From Patiria pectinifera (Eukaryota; Echinodermata; Asteroidea; Valvatida; Asterinidae): 64,000 nucleotides of DNA. Made by a program: the position numbers and the translations under genes. The DNA lies in NCBI GenBank assembly GCA_029964075.1, contig CM057140.1, positions 7,458,643 to 7,522,642 of the forward strand. Reading direction: 5' to 3'. The notes under the pieces are model-generated. The model had not been told where the DNA came from, searched no databases, and saw nothing but the letters and a program-made list of their open reading frames with translations. Each line of letters begins with the position of its first letter. Within the stretch, counting starts at the first letter, position 1. Shown piece after piece: positions 47,531 to 57,442 of the stretch.

Positions 47531-48253
47531 CTATTCATCCGCTGGTCTAAAAATGATACACAGTCTGATTCTGTTTGTGAAAATGTGCTAGATTCATGAA
47601 CAATACCAATTATACAAGTTCTTACTCAAAACAAAGGAAAACACTGAAATGACACTTTTTAAGGTTTTTGTGAAATTTACCATTTTTGGAGCGCTACTGC
47701 ACAAAGGCTTTACAATAGGCCTAACCCAAAATTTTCTCACCAGATATGAAAAGACCAATGTCTGAACTAACTATAACGGAAGGGAAATTCTTCTGAGTGC
47801 CCTGGCAAGTGCCATTTTGGAGGAATAAAAATGGGGTAAAAAATGCAATTTTGCTAGTTGTAAAAACATGCTGTATTATAGGGCCTAAAAATAATATAAA
47901 GGAGATTTTTCAAAAGTGTTTCTACTTTTTTTCTTGTAAGGGTAAGGATGATACTTTGGCGTGATATAGTTACTTTTGTGACATTACTTTGCAGTTTGGC
48001 TTGATGACCTTTGAAAATAACGCAAAATATGAATTTTTGCAGCCTCAAAATTGCCCAAAAATTGCCAAAACACATAATGGCCCGTAACCATGGCAACGGG
48101 CAAAATAAAAGTTTAAAAAGTCTATTTTAGTTACTTGCTCCCTAAGTCCTTTCATCCCACAAAGTTTAAACAAATTCAATTTTTTGAGCGTGGACACTTA
48201 TATGAAGTATTTACACGAAATGACTCTTAATCGCTTCACAACACATACATGTA

Positions 48254-48742
48254 TTGCCAACACATTTCTACCTGCCAGCCAGTGTGGTTTCAGAAAGTAC
48301 AGCCAACATGATCTTTGCAGCCCGGCAGCTACAAGAGAAATGCAGAGAGCAGAATACCGACCTCTACTGTGTCTTCGTCGCCTTGACAAAGGCATTCGAC
48401 ACCGTTTGTAGAAACGGGCTCTGGAAACTCCTGTCCAAAATTGGCTGCCCTGAAAAGTATATCGAGATGGTGAAGCAGTTTCATGATGGTATGATGGCGC
48501 GAGTAATGGACGATTGGGAGTCTTCAAAACCCTTCCCAGTATCAAATGGAGTTAAACAAGGCTGTGTCCTTGCACCAACGCTCTTCAGTGTCGTGTTTGC
48601 TAGCATGCTCCTTGATGCTTTCCGTGACATCAACATCGGCGTGAAGATGAGATTCAGGACTGATGGAAAACACTTCAATCTGAGAAGACTTCAAGCAAAA
48701 ACAAAGGTATTCGATGAATTAGTTCGTGAACTCATATGCTGA
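48254..48742 (+). pseudogene. LINE RT motifs A-B
   Basis: This 162-codon frame contains the motif A core ALTKAFDTV (Asp present), a KFI-like EKYIEMVKQFHDG segment, and motif B with GVKQGCVLAPTLFS. The frame runs out just before the catalytic YADD. Confidence 0.9.
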
Positions 48743-49025
48743 TGACCGTGCTCTTGTCGCCAACACCCAGGAAGACTTACAACTCATCATGGACTGCTTC
48801 GCAACAGCTTGCTCACGCTTTGGACTTTCAATCGGTCTGAAAAAGACAGAAGTGATGTTTCAACCGACTCCAAGTAAGCCATATGTTCCACCCGTTATCA
48901 CCATTGGAGATCACATCCTTCATTCTGTTGACAAGTTTACATACTTGGGCAGCACCCTGTCAAGAGAGGTCCACATAGACCAGGAAATCACAAATCGGAT
49001 ATCCAAAGCCAGCTCAGCTTTCTAA
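48726..49025 (+). pseudogene. LINE RT motif C and thumb
   Basis: It opens with MNSYADDRALVANT, with both catalytic aspartates of motif C kept. It continues with LSIGLKKTEVM and FTYLGSTLSREV, and stops after ISKASSAF. It is a +/-1 frameshift away from the preceding segment. Confidence 0.9.
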
Positions 49026-49394
49026 AGATGTCGTGAGCGTCTGTGAATAGAAGAGGCATAAGCTTGAAAACGAAGCTGCGTGTGTATCAAGCTGCAGTCC
49101 TGACTTCCCTGCTGTATGCATGTGAAACTTGGACAACCTACAGCCACCACATCAGAAAGCTGAACCACTTCCACCTTTCCTGCATGCGCAAGATCTTGCG
49201 CATCAGATGGTAAGACAAGGTCCCTGACACTGAAGTCCTCAATTGCCCAGTGTAGGTGCTTTGATCATGAGAGCTCAGCTTCGCTGGTCAGGTCATGTAG
49301 ACTCCCCAAAAAGATCTTTTACGGTGAACTAACAACAGGCAAAAGATCGGCTGGTGGTCAATTCAAGAGATACAAAGATTGCCTTAAAGCAACC

Positions 49395-49670
49395 ATGAAG
49401 AAATGCAACATCAATGTGAGTAGCTGGGAAGAACATGCCCATGATCGAACGGCATGGAGAAGATTATCACACGAAGGTGCATCAAGCTTCGAAGCCCGTC
49501 GCATCAGGGAGGCTGAGCTGAAACGACAGCAACGAAAATCTCGTCAGCTAGATGCTTCCCTACGTGTCCAATGCCCCCCCCCCCCGCCCCAACCTAGTGT
49601 GTCCAGTGTAGGACCGTAGCTTCCTGGCTAGAACTGGACTTATTAGCCATCTGCGAACACCAACTATTAT
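49395..49670 (+). pseudogene. LINE C-terminal basic region and Zn-knuckle remnant
   Basis: It encodes KKCNINVSSWEEHAHDRTAW, a GASSFEARRIREAEL segment and a KRQQRKSRQ basic stretch, as in the tail of this LINE family. A C12 run at 49578-49589 disrupts the frame. CPVCG/ARTGLISHLRTP-type sequence in another frame is the usual terminal zinc-binding motif. Confidence 0.82.
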
Positions 49671-50177
49671 GGAGATGTCGGCTGTCATCTTCGAATTTCA
49701 AAGGACAAACTATATGTACGTGCACAGTAACAAATTAAATGCGTGCGTGGTCCGGTATATACCACGCATGCATTGACTGCAGCACTAGTCATTCAATAAC
49801 ACGACCCCATAATGGAGAGAGCGCATGCCTTCAGCCTAGAGGGGGTACTGGTATGCTCACGATGCGTATGCGATGTATGCAGTAGGACACCCTTTTCGAC
49901 ACCGATGCATGCAGCAATCACGGGCCGTGCCAAACCACTTTTCACTTGACACTTCTTGGAAACAGCATTACAGGAAGTCGATGCCAATACGTGATTTGTT
50001 GAATGCCGACTTACCCAAAGGATTTTGTAATGCGTTTTATGGAAAGTGGACCGACAGTAACACGACGACTTGAACGAAATGGCGACTTATAAAAGCCGAC
50101 TTAGTTGAGTACTTACCTAGAAATCCCATACATGCATCTGGGTATCAATAATTTTTCCCTTCAGTGAGCTATCAGCC

Positions 50178-50848
50178 TACTTCCAGAACTGTAAGGTTTT
50201 TAAAGACCAATTGAAGTTGCTGTAGCAGAAAGTTTTCAATTTTTTCCAAACTCCAAACTCTCCTGTCCCGAAATGTCCGGCCTCAAAATTTCACAAGTAT
50301 TATCTTTATGTGGAAAGGTACCTCTAGGGTGGGTTGAAATCCCTCAAATGTCAAACAAAAATGTTAAATTTACCAGAATTTCTTTCACCTGGATCACTGG
50401 GATCTCGCACTTGGCCGTCTCTCATCATTTGCTGTCAAATGAGGACGCTTTAATTCTCTTGACCAACTACAGCGTGGCTTTCATTTCATCGCGCAAGGCA
50501 TGCAAAATACTCTCTGAATGAAAGCCGCGCTGTAGTTGGTCAAGAGAATTAAAGCGCCCCCAGTTGACGGCAAACAAAGACAGATGGCCAAGTGCGAGAC
50601 TCTGAAGATCCTGGTGAACGAAATTCTGGTAAATTTCACATTTTTGTTTGACATTTTAGGGATTTCAACCCACCCTAGAGGTACCTATCCACATCAAGAT
50701 AATACTTGTGAAATTTTGCTGCAGAACATTTCGGGACAGGAGCGTTTGGAGGTTTGAAAAAATTGAGAATTTTTTGCTACAGCAACTTCAATTGTTCTTT
50801 CTGTAAGGTTTGTAATTTAAACCTTACAGTTCTGGACGTACTAGGCCC
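50178..50848. mobile_element. 671-bp foldback element, possible 9-bp TSD
   Basis: The arms are about 290 bp and meet at a short CATCGCGCAAGGCATGC loop region near 50490-50510. Examples of pairing are TTGACCAACTACAGCG at 50460 against its complement at 50531, and GGTACCTCTAGGGTGGGTTG at 50317 against its complement at 50672. CTATCAGCC lies just outside both ends (50169-50177 and 50849-50857). The left end appears a few bases shorter than the right. Confidence 0.85.
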
Positions 50849-50908
50849 CTATCAGCCACCAGAAATAGATAATATGTCCTAAAAAGTCAAATTTAGCACG
50901 GAAAATAT

Positions 50909-51024
50909 TTCAGGCGCCGCAAGTGAGTTCAATTTTCGTCTGGTGCGTTGTCGTGGAGAGCATTCTCGTTGTCTTGCTTTCCGCGGCAACACGACGAAAA
51001 TTGAACTCACTTGCGGCGCCTGAA
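50909..51024. repeat. Perfect 32-bp-stem hairpin
   Basis: TTCAGGCGCCGCAAGTGAGT at the start of 50909-50940 pairs exactly with 50993-51024, with a 52-bp loop. It lies about 60 bp right of the foldback element. Confidence 0.93.
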
Positions 51025-52084
51025 AGCGGTGTGGTACCCACATACATCGCGCCAGCAGATTTTTTTTTATGTCATCACGTGATGCATACATTTACATAAT
51101 TACCAAAACAAAATGGACGACAGCCGTTGGAACTGGCGGTTTTTTTTACGAACAAGCCACCGAAATCGTCAAGATTTTTCACATTTTTTTTTTGTGGTCT
51201 GTTTCAAGTCGATTTTATGACTGCTGAATGTATGAGTTATGTGAATGAACTCTGGGGTGGGATACAAGAGGTGAAAATAAACAATTTTTGAGAGGCCATT
51301 TTTTTAGGGTCTCTTGCTACCACATTCTAACGAACAGGTTATGCCTCCAGCGTTACATGTGAATGAAAATGGAGCATGTCAGCTGGACTTACTCAAGCTA
51401 GACATAGGCTACAATTTACAAATTGAATGCGAGTGCGTAGAATTAGGACCGCGTAGCTTTAGGGGGTCTGCCGATATATTGTTGATGTACCCTAACGTGG
51501 CGCGGCCCCCAACGCCACACACTTTGATTTTTCGCCTTTAGTGCCTACCTAGAGCAAAAGTTTTAACTGAAATTTCACAGAAAGTGAAATTTCATCAAGT
51601 TCTAAACACTCCTGTTCATAAATTGCGAGTTTATTTACCCGCAACAAAGTTAGAAGAAAAATTTATTTTGGCGTGATTTTCCGATTTATTTTCAAGTGCA
51701 AAGTGAACCCTTTGAAAATGCCCCGAAAAATAAGAAAATCATTTTCTGACAAACATCTGGCTGGGTATGTAAGTAGAGATAATAATTATTTATCAGAATT
51801 TATCAAGTTTACAGAAATTCTTAAATGTTAATTTGGAATTTTCCGAGATTTATTCAAGTGCGCCACATTAGGGAACACTCCGCCAATTTGTGCCCAATTT
51901 GCGGACGCCACTGTTTTTGAATTTCGGAGTAATTTTTATGAAACCAAAATTGTTCACAGAGGTTAAATGGCAAGCATTAATAAGGCAAAAGTAATAGTAT
52001 TTTACTGCATGAATTTGAGGTTTGTCACCAAAGAGGTTTGGCAACACTACAAGAAGAAAGTTGGGTAAGCTTCGAAGTGCGCCA
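51025..52084. other. UTP14 intron 1 stretch, nothing recognised
   Basis: Simple runs only. The open frame at 51314-51541 has no known domain. Confidence 0.4.
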
Positions 52085-52222
52085 CTTCGCCTCATTTCAA
52101 CGTCGCCCCATGTCACTTCGCCCCGAACCACTTCGCCCCATCCCCACTTCGCCCCATTCCCACATCGCCCCATCCCCACTTCGCCCCATTCCCACATCGC
52201 CCCATCCCCACTTCGCCCCAGC
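52085..52222 (+). repeat. CTTCGCCCCAT minisatellite, site 1
   Basis: Units of 14-16 bp alternate CACTTCGCCCCATCC and CACATCGCCCCAT. The left part has diverged units with GAACC and TGT. Confidence 0.9.
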
Positions 52223-52568
52223 CGTTACATGTAAAAAAAAAAAATCTCATCTATTTTATTAGCTTAAAAAACAATTTCAACAGATTCACTAATTGCTAAC
52301 CAACGGAAAGCATTAGCCCATCACCAAATGAACAATTCAAAACCAACCTCTCAAGCTAGGCTCTCCCCTACCGAGAAAAAAGCTTGAAGTAAAAGATCCA
52401 ACTTTGTTCCCGACCCAGCTATACCAACCCGTCTCCCACTTATCTGAGAACGACAATACTTTTGACATCCTAATTTCACTCTTGGAGGAACCAATCTCAT
52501 CTAAATGAAGTTGTAAGTGTCACATATCAGACAAATTTTGACGGAACATTTTCCTCAAGGCAGTGAGT

Positions 52569-52634
52569 TCCTTTTAACTCACTGACCCATACCTACAGGT
52601 TCCTTTTTACTCACTGACCCATACCTACGGATTC
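52569..52634. repeat. 33-bp tandem duplication
   Basis: Two copies of TTCCTTTT(A/T)ACTCACTGAC followed by CCATACCTAC(A/G)G. Confidence 0.9.
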
Positions 52635-52655
52635 TTTTGAATCCAGCGGCTGATG

Positions 52656-53638
52656 ACAGAGATGAAACTGGCATATGGCCAAAAAATCGGAAAATATGCC
52701 GAAGAAAAATACGTGTCCGAAATCTGGGCCGCGCTGCATTATGTACATGCATGTACAATACACTTCATGCCCAATATCCGGACACCTACTCCTGCTTTAT
52801 TTTCGATTCAAACAAAATTTTACGATGAAAAAAAATGGTCAGTGTTTTCATTGCATAAAATGCCCGAATTACGGTTAGAATAATGGAGTCATCAATAAAG
52901 AAGTTCACTTCTTACTTGAGAAAGTCTAGGGAAAAGTCCGAAAGACAAGGCACCGTTCATGGTGCTTCAATCATGTCCATTCAACCACACAACTCCACTA
53001 CTCCACTTGCATTCGTACGTGGGGAAAAATCAGGTATTATCGTCTTTCTCTTCTAACAAATGCCAGTGAAATGTTTCGCTAATGCTCCCTTTAGCTATCC
53101 TCGAGATAATCATCACGATTTTTAAGGCATTGTATTTTGTTTAACTGAATTTGAAACCTCCGAAAATCGCACAACATAATGATTTTATCCACTGGATCGT
53201 TCACAAGGCTACCCATTCCCGACCGGCCATGTGCTAGCAGACGGTACGGTGCGGTACGTACGCTGGTATCATTGCGTACAGTACATGCACGCACGTGCGA
53301 CACAGTGATTTTTCCATGTCGCCTGTCAATGTTTAACCTTTTGTCCAGCCGGAGAAGGCTCCGATCAGTGTTATGCCCTGTGTTTCTACCGTTGAAACAC
53401 TCCAATAACGACTGGTGAAAGAGATTAAAACTACGTTCGCAATGATTTTAACGTGCCTTTTCCATCGACTTTTCATTGACTTTTCTTCGAAATTATGATT
53501 GAAATAAAATGACATTTTGTGAGAAAAATCCTTACTAAATCAAATTTTGTGGGACACACTGTAAAAAAAATCGGAAATTTCATTGGAAAATTCAAAAAGT
53601 CGGTTTTCCGATTAAAATCGGAAAAGTTTCATCTCTGT
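52656..53638. mobile_element. 983-bp TIR element with GATG duplication
   Basis: The ends are ACAGAGATGAAACT and its complement, with GATG directly outside both (52652-52655 and 53639-53642). AATCGGAAAA motifs lie inside each end. No transposase is seen; open frames inside are unremarkable. The superfamily is unassigned. Confidence 0.8.
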
Positions 53639-53642
53639 GATG

Positions 53643-54056
53643 AGTCCCAGAAGGGACGAATATGCATTCTGCTATTGCCCTCAGGTAAAACCTAACCCAC
53701 CCCACTGCCTGGGTAAACTTAGCTACGGTCAAAACTTCCATTGATTTCTCCTTCTTATTTCTACCCAATTTTTGAGACCCCTTTCATCATGTGTCTCAAT
53801 TGAAGAACATAAACCACACAATGTCACACCATCGAATAACTCAATGTGTTGTTCTTACGCACATTTTTTATTCACAAGCCAATAGGAGAGGCGTCTCTGA
53901 ATGGGATAGAGCCATCATTTCTCTCATCTGTGTCTCGAGCACCTCATCAGAGAGTTTGTATTTTTCCTAAGTTTCTAGAATTGGGAGCATTTATTGTCTG
54001 GGGTCTTTGGCAGTTTATTTGGTCTGCACCCCTAGCCTTCACCTTTTTCATACTAC
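53643..54056. other. UTP14 intron 1 stretch, nothing recognised
   Basis: No repeat ends or exon were recognised. Confidence 0.4.
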
Positions 54057-54150
54057 ATGGGGCGAAGTGGGGATGGGGCGAAGTAGGGATGGGGCGAAGC
54101 GGGGATGGGGCGAAGCGGGGATGGGGCGAAGCGGAGATGGGGCGAAGCGT
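54057..54150 (-). repeat. CTTCGCCCCAT minisatellite, site 2
   Basis: GGGGCGAAG(T/C)(G/A)GGGAT units of 15 bp, inverted relative to site 1, about six copies. Confidence 0.92.
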
Positions 54151-54279
54151 AGCCCAGGTGGACTCCCTTTCCTCCCTAGGTAACGGAGGGAGTCCAGGGT
54201 ATGAAGTGCTCAAAACCGGGCGAAAAAAATTTATGACCGATATTTTCAATATTTTTACCTTGTTGGAGAAGCCAATTTT

Positions 54280-54985
54280 TACGTTGTAGTATTCTATGTG
54301 TCCTTATCTATTGGGCCGCTGGGTTCAGAATTTCCATATGCGATGCTGACCGACCTTAATCTGGAAAATAAACTCGAAAGCAACGTTAAACTTGTACGTG
54401 TTTATAGACTCTTTTCATCAGTTTCTCACCGCCGAGTCTATTCTAGTCGTACATGATGGACGTCTGTGCAGCGTGTTGTCTGGTTCCCTAGACCAGACAA
54501 TTATTCTCGACGCTCATATCACGTCTGGTCCCGGGCCAGACTATGCAGCATGAATATGCAGTGCGCACGCGCGATTTGCTTAGTAACCACCCTCATACGC
54601 ACGCGCACTTACTTGAAGGCGCGGTCGCTAATCCAATGACCGAGCGTGTTTTCGCGCCAGTTACCAGAAACACGTTTCGGCTTTGGTCATTGGTTGAGCG
54701 TTTTCGTGACATCGGTTGGCTGGGGTGACGTCACGGTTCCAACCAAAACTAAACAAATGAGGGCGCTAGCATGCGTGCGCGCTTTCATACGCACGTACAC
54801 TGTACATGACGTACGACTCTGGGAATAAACTGATGAAAAGAGACTACAAACACGTACAAGTTTAATGCTGCTTTAGAGTTTATTTTCCTGATTAATGTTG
54901 GTCAGCATCACATATGGAATTCCTGAACCCAGCGGCCCAATAGGTAAGGACACATATAGAAAATGTAGGCGTGAAATAAGCTTCT
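54280..54985. mobile_element. Inverted-repeat element between minisatellite sites
   Basis: The arms at 54280-54435 and 54823-54985 are inverted (ATTGGGCCGCTGGGTTCAG, AAACTTGTACGTGTTT, CTTTTCATCAGTTT). The interior is CpG-rich, with ACGCACGCGC and TGACGTCACGG. It lies between minisatellite sites 2 and 3, which share one orientation. Confidence 0.8.
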
Positions 54986-55099
54986 GTAATGAGGTAAAAC
55001 GTAACAAAAATCTGGTCCAAACTTTGGGTGGTCTCATGTAGAGAATTCTCGTCCTGGACGTTAGTCGTATTGCAATGAAGACTTCGTCCAACCTGGGCT

Positions 55100-55255
55100 A
55101 GGGCGAAGCGGAGATGGGGCGATGTGGGGATGGGGCGAAGTAGGGATGGGGCGAAGCGGGGATGGGGCGATGTGGGGATGGGGGCGAAGTGGGGATGGGG
55201 CGAAGTGATAAGGGGCGAAGTGACATGGGGCGACGTGGAAATGGGGCGAAGCGTC
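55100..55255 (-). repeat. CTTCGCCCCAT minisatellite, site 3
   Basis: GGGGCGA(A/T)GTGGGGAT units of 15 bp, about ten copies. The right end (GTGACATGGGGCGACGTGG) is the inverse of the left end of site 1, so sites 1 and 3 are related copies in opposite orientation. Confidence 0.92.
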
Positions 55256-55614
55256 CGGAAAGATTTCCATATACGAAGTTCACTCAACACCCTGTGTACA
55301 AACCCTATGAGATTGGACTGAAAAATTCTAAGTGTTTTCTAAGAAAATGCTTGTATTTTCTCACTGCTCAAATTGATTTTGATGACATGAAATTGCTATC
55401 TGGGGGCTTGTTAGTCAATACAGAAGAAAATTAGCGAACTTCGTATATGGAAATCTTTCCGAAGCGTCCGACACCCAAGGAACACGACTAGGGCATACTC
55501 AATTGCGGAAGTGGCGTCAGGGGATCGCGTCAGATTGCAACACTCTGTCCTCTAATACAACATGTTTTAAGACCTTTTTACAAACTTTGAAAAAAAATCG
55601 TGTTCCTTCATTAC

Positions 55615-55640
55615 CTTGCTCTTGGCCCGAATGATGCCAT
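55615..55640 (-). CDS. UTP14: UTP14 exon 1 (proposed start)
   Basis: These 26 nt encode the proposed N-terminus MASFGPRA plus two bases of an Arg codon. The ATG has G at -3 and G at +4, a fair Kozak context. The exon ends AAG|GTAATG, a strong donor. Its two overhanging bases (AG) exactly complete the codon started by the single leading G of exon 2, giving Arg. The N-terminus of UTP14 is poorly conserved, so identity rests on phase, donor and position rather than homology. No in-frame stop was found in the short upstream stretch checked, so a longer N-terminus or an upstream non-coding exon is possible. Confidence 0.5.
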
Positions 55641-57442
55641 GCCGGTTGAATTCCGATTTGTCTGGACACGTGCACGATATACACGGGCGGAACTTGCAGA
55701 CGTGCAGAACTCTGCAGAACTAGGAATATAACACCAAATTAAGATTAAATACTGGCTTTAAAAGTACAGCAAGGGCCCAATCTCATTCTTAAGTCCCAAA
55801 ATCCTCATAAATCTGCCCTTAAATTAGTTAAAATAAAAGATATCCCACCTGTTTGTGCCGTCGTACCGTACGGTATATTAAATGTGTGTAGTATTTGCAG
55901 AACAGTGCAGAACACATCCTGTAAAGGGATACATGCCGTTTACAAACCAGGGGTGCAGTGAAACCAGTGAAACTCAGTGCTTTGGGAAGCACGTGTTGAT
56001 AGGGGGGTGATGTACTGCTGCAGAACGAATTCTGCAGAAGTAACATTTTTGGAATTATCGTAATGTTTTATTGTAATGTCGACAATTGTCTTATATCCTC
56101 GACAAACCCTCTTTGGTTTTTTTGGACAAAAACAAAAAACAAAAAACAAAAAAAACACGGGACGGCCGATGGGTACAGGCCTCAGAGAGTTCCGCGTTTT
56201 AAACAAGCAGAATGATGTACAGTATACGTGTAATGGGTCCGATGCTGTGGGAGGGGGCGTGTTTATCGCTACAGAACCAACATTAAACATGATCACTATG
56301 TTTTAATTTTAATGTGGATAAGTGTATTATACCCTCAACAACTCGAAGCCCTTACGGCGTGGGGTCCGGGGCCCGCTTTTTTTGTTCATGGCCCAGAAAA
56401 TTCTCTTATATTGCAAAGAATTTCAGGGTACACAAATTGTGATTTGTAGGGATTTTTCGAACTATATTTTATACCGGTCTGCACCCATAAGCTGAAGCCG
56501 TAGTTGGCATCATATTTTGCCCCCCCCCCCCCAAAAAAGGCACAAAACACCCCATTACATAAAGAAAAGGCATGTTTAGGAAGTACTTTGTTATTTTGTG
56601 CAGTGTTGGAACTTCCAGTTTGGAAACCGTCCACGCGTCATGTTGTAACATTAGGCCTAAAGAATTACCTTACTTCTAATAATGATAAAAAAAAGTCAAG
56701 CATTGATCGAATGTACTTGTATTTAGTATAAATAATATCACGGCAAACTTGTTTGCGAGCGGGTTTTGTATCGATCTTTTGTAAATCTATCATGACCCTG
56801 TTTGAGCGTGCCGTTCTATTCTTTAAACAAAAGATTCGTAATCATTCGTAAGTATCGTAGAGTACCCCAAATTTGCGCTTACATATTCGCGCAACCAACT
56901 TTCTTGGCCCGTATCTTGTTTCCACGCAACACCGTCGTCAATATGTTATTTCCATATTCTGGTACAGTTTCAACTTTTTACTATTATTGTTTTTGAAAAA
57001 TCTATGTTGGGGATTCTACGTACACATCCTTACTCGACATGTTATAACTTTATAAGCGACGACTTATTAGTCTGGCAGCTAGGTGGAGTTTCAATACCAA
57101 TTTGAGCACAAAAGGTTTTGTGGTATGTCGGGGAGTGTACTGAAATGGCCATTTTAAGTTGCCTTAGGTCGGATCAAGTGGGTCAGTGGACTTCGGTAAA
57201 AAGTCAAACATTAAGAGTTTAATTAACATGTCGCGCACAGGTGCGCTTTTTTGGATTAAAGTGTTGAGACTCACCCATGAGACCAAAAACGCAGCTCAAG
57301 AATGGAAGGAGTCGGATTTATTTATTTATTTATTTTTTAAATAGGGTCATCGTCCACAGACCGCTGGGTCCGGGTTTCGAAACGGACGTCGTTGCATTTT
57401 TTTGGTTTCCTATACACGCGCTCATTCAATTAGGGTTAATAA
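55641..57442. other. Upstream of proposed UTP14 exon 1
   Basis: TGCAGAAC segments recur at 55690-55720, 55898-55915 and 56020-56035. A weak direct repeat (AATGTNGA...TATA-CCTC-ACAA) lies at 56075-56125 and 56310-56345, and a C14 tract at about 56520. No core promoter is certain. Confidence 0.4.
57343..57425 (+). repeat. tRNA-like repeat fragment, copy of 59366-59450
   Basis: GTCATCGTCCACAGACCG, a box B-like GGGTTTCGAAACGG and ACACGCGCTCA are shared with the 59.4-kb unit. Confidence 0.65.

Larger units (their letters stand above)
48262..49717 (+). mobile_element. Endonuclease-RT LINE, 5'-truncated plus-strand copy
   Basis: It starts inside the RT at LPASQCGFR, with a frameshift in the next motif. 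It continues through QLQEKCREQ, FVALTKAFDTV (motif A), SNGVKQGCVLAPTLFS (motif B) and SYADDRALVANTQ (motif C, after a frameshift at about 48725), then FTYLGSTLSR and ACETWTTYS. It ends in a C-terminal RRIREAELKRQQRKSRQ region and an ARTGLISHLRTP segment near 49630-49665. A stop occurs in the ISKASSAF region at 49022-49024, along with further frame breaks. The 3' end with AAAGGACAAACTATATG is near 49717. It lies in UTP14 intron 1, on the opposite strand. Confidence 0.9.
7734..55640 (-). other. UTP14: UTP14 gene (10 coding exons, 3' part outside window)
   Basis: UTP14 is a nucleolar component of the small-subunit processome needed for 18S rRNA maturation; in yeast it binds and activates the DEAH helicase Dhr1. 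Ten minus-strand exons were found by reading for the conserved UTP14 blocks. Joined in order they give one uninterrupted frame of 322 codons (966 nt), and every junction is GT/AG with matching phase. Diagnostic blocks are the RRAELQ...SYYEAK...KKIKSK segment (exon 8), the YHR segment (exon 9) and the GKWAK segment (exon 10). The acidic middle and the C-terminal region typical of UTP14 are not identified and should lie below position 7734, partly outside the window. Introns range from 0.57 kb to 16.8 kb and hold nearly all the mobile elements in the window. Family identity is secure; exon 1 is the least certain part. Confidence 0.93.

Noticed and set aside
55641..55682. Alternative frame upstream of the proposed ATG (CPDKSEFNRHGIIRAKSK)
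   Set aside because: Open and Cys-containing, but it does not resemble a known family, and its phase does not join to UTP14 exon 2.
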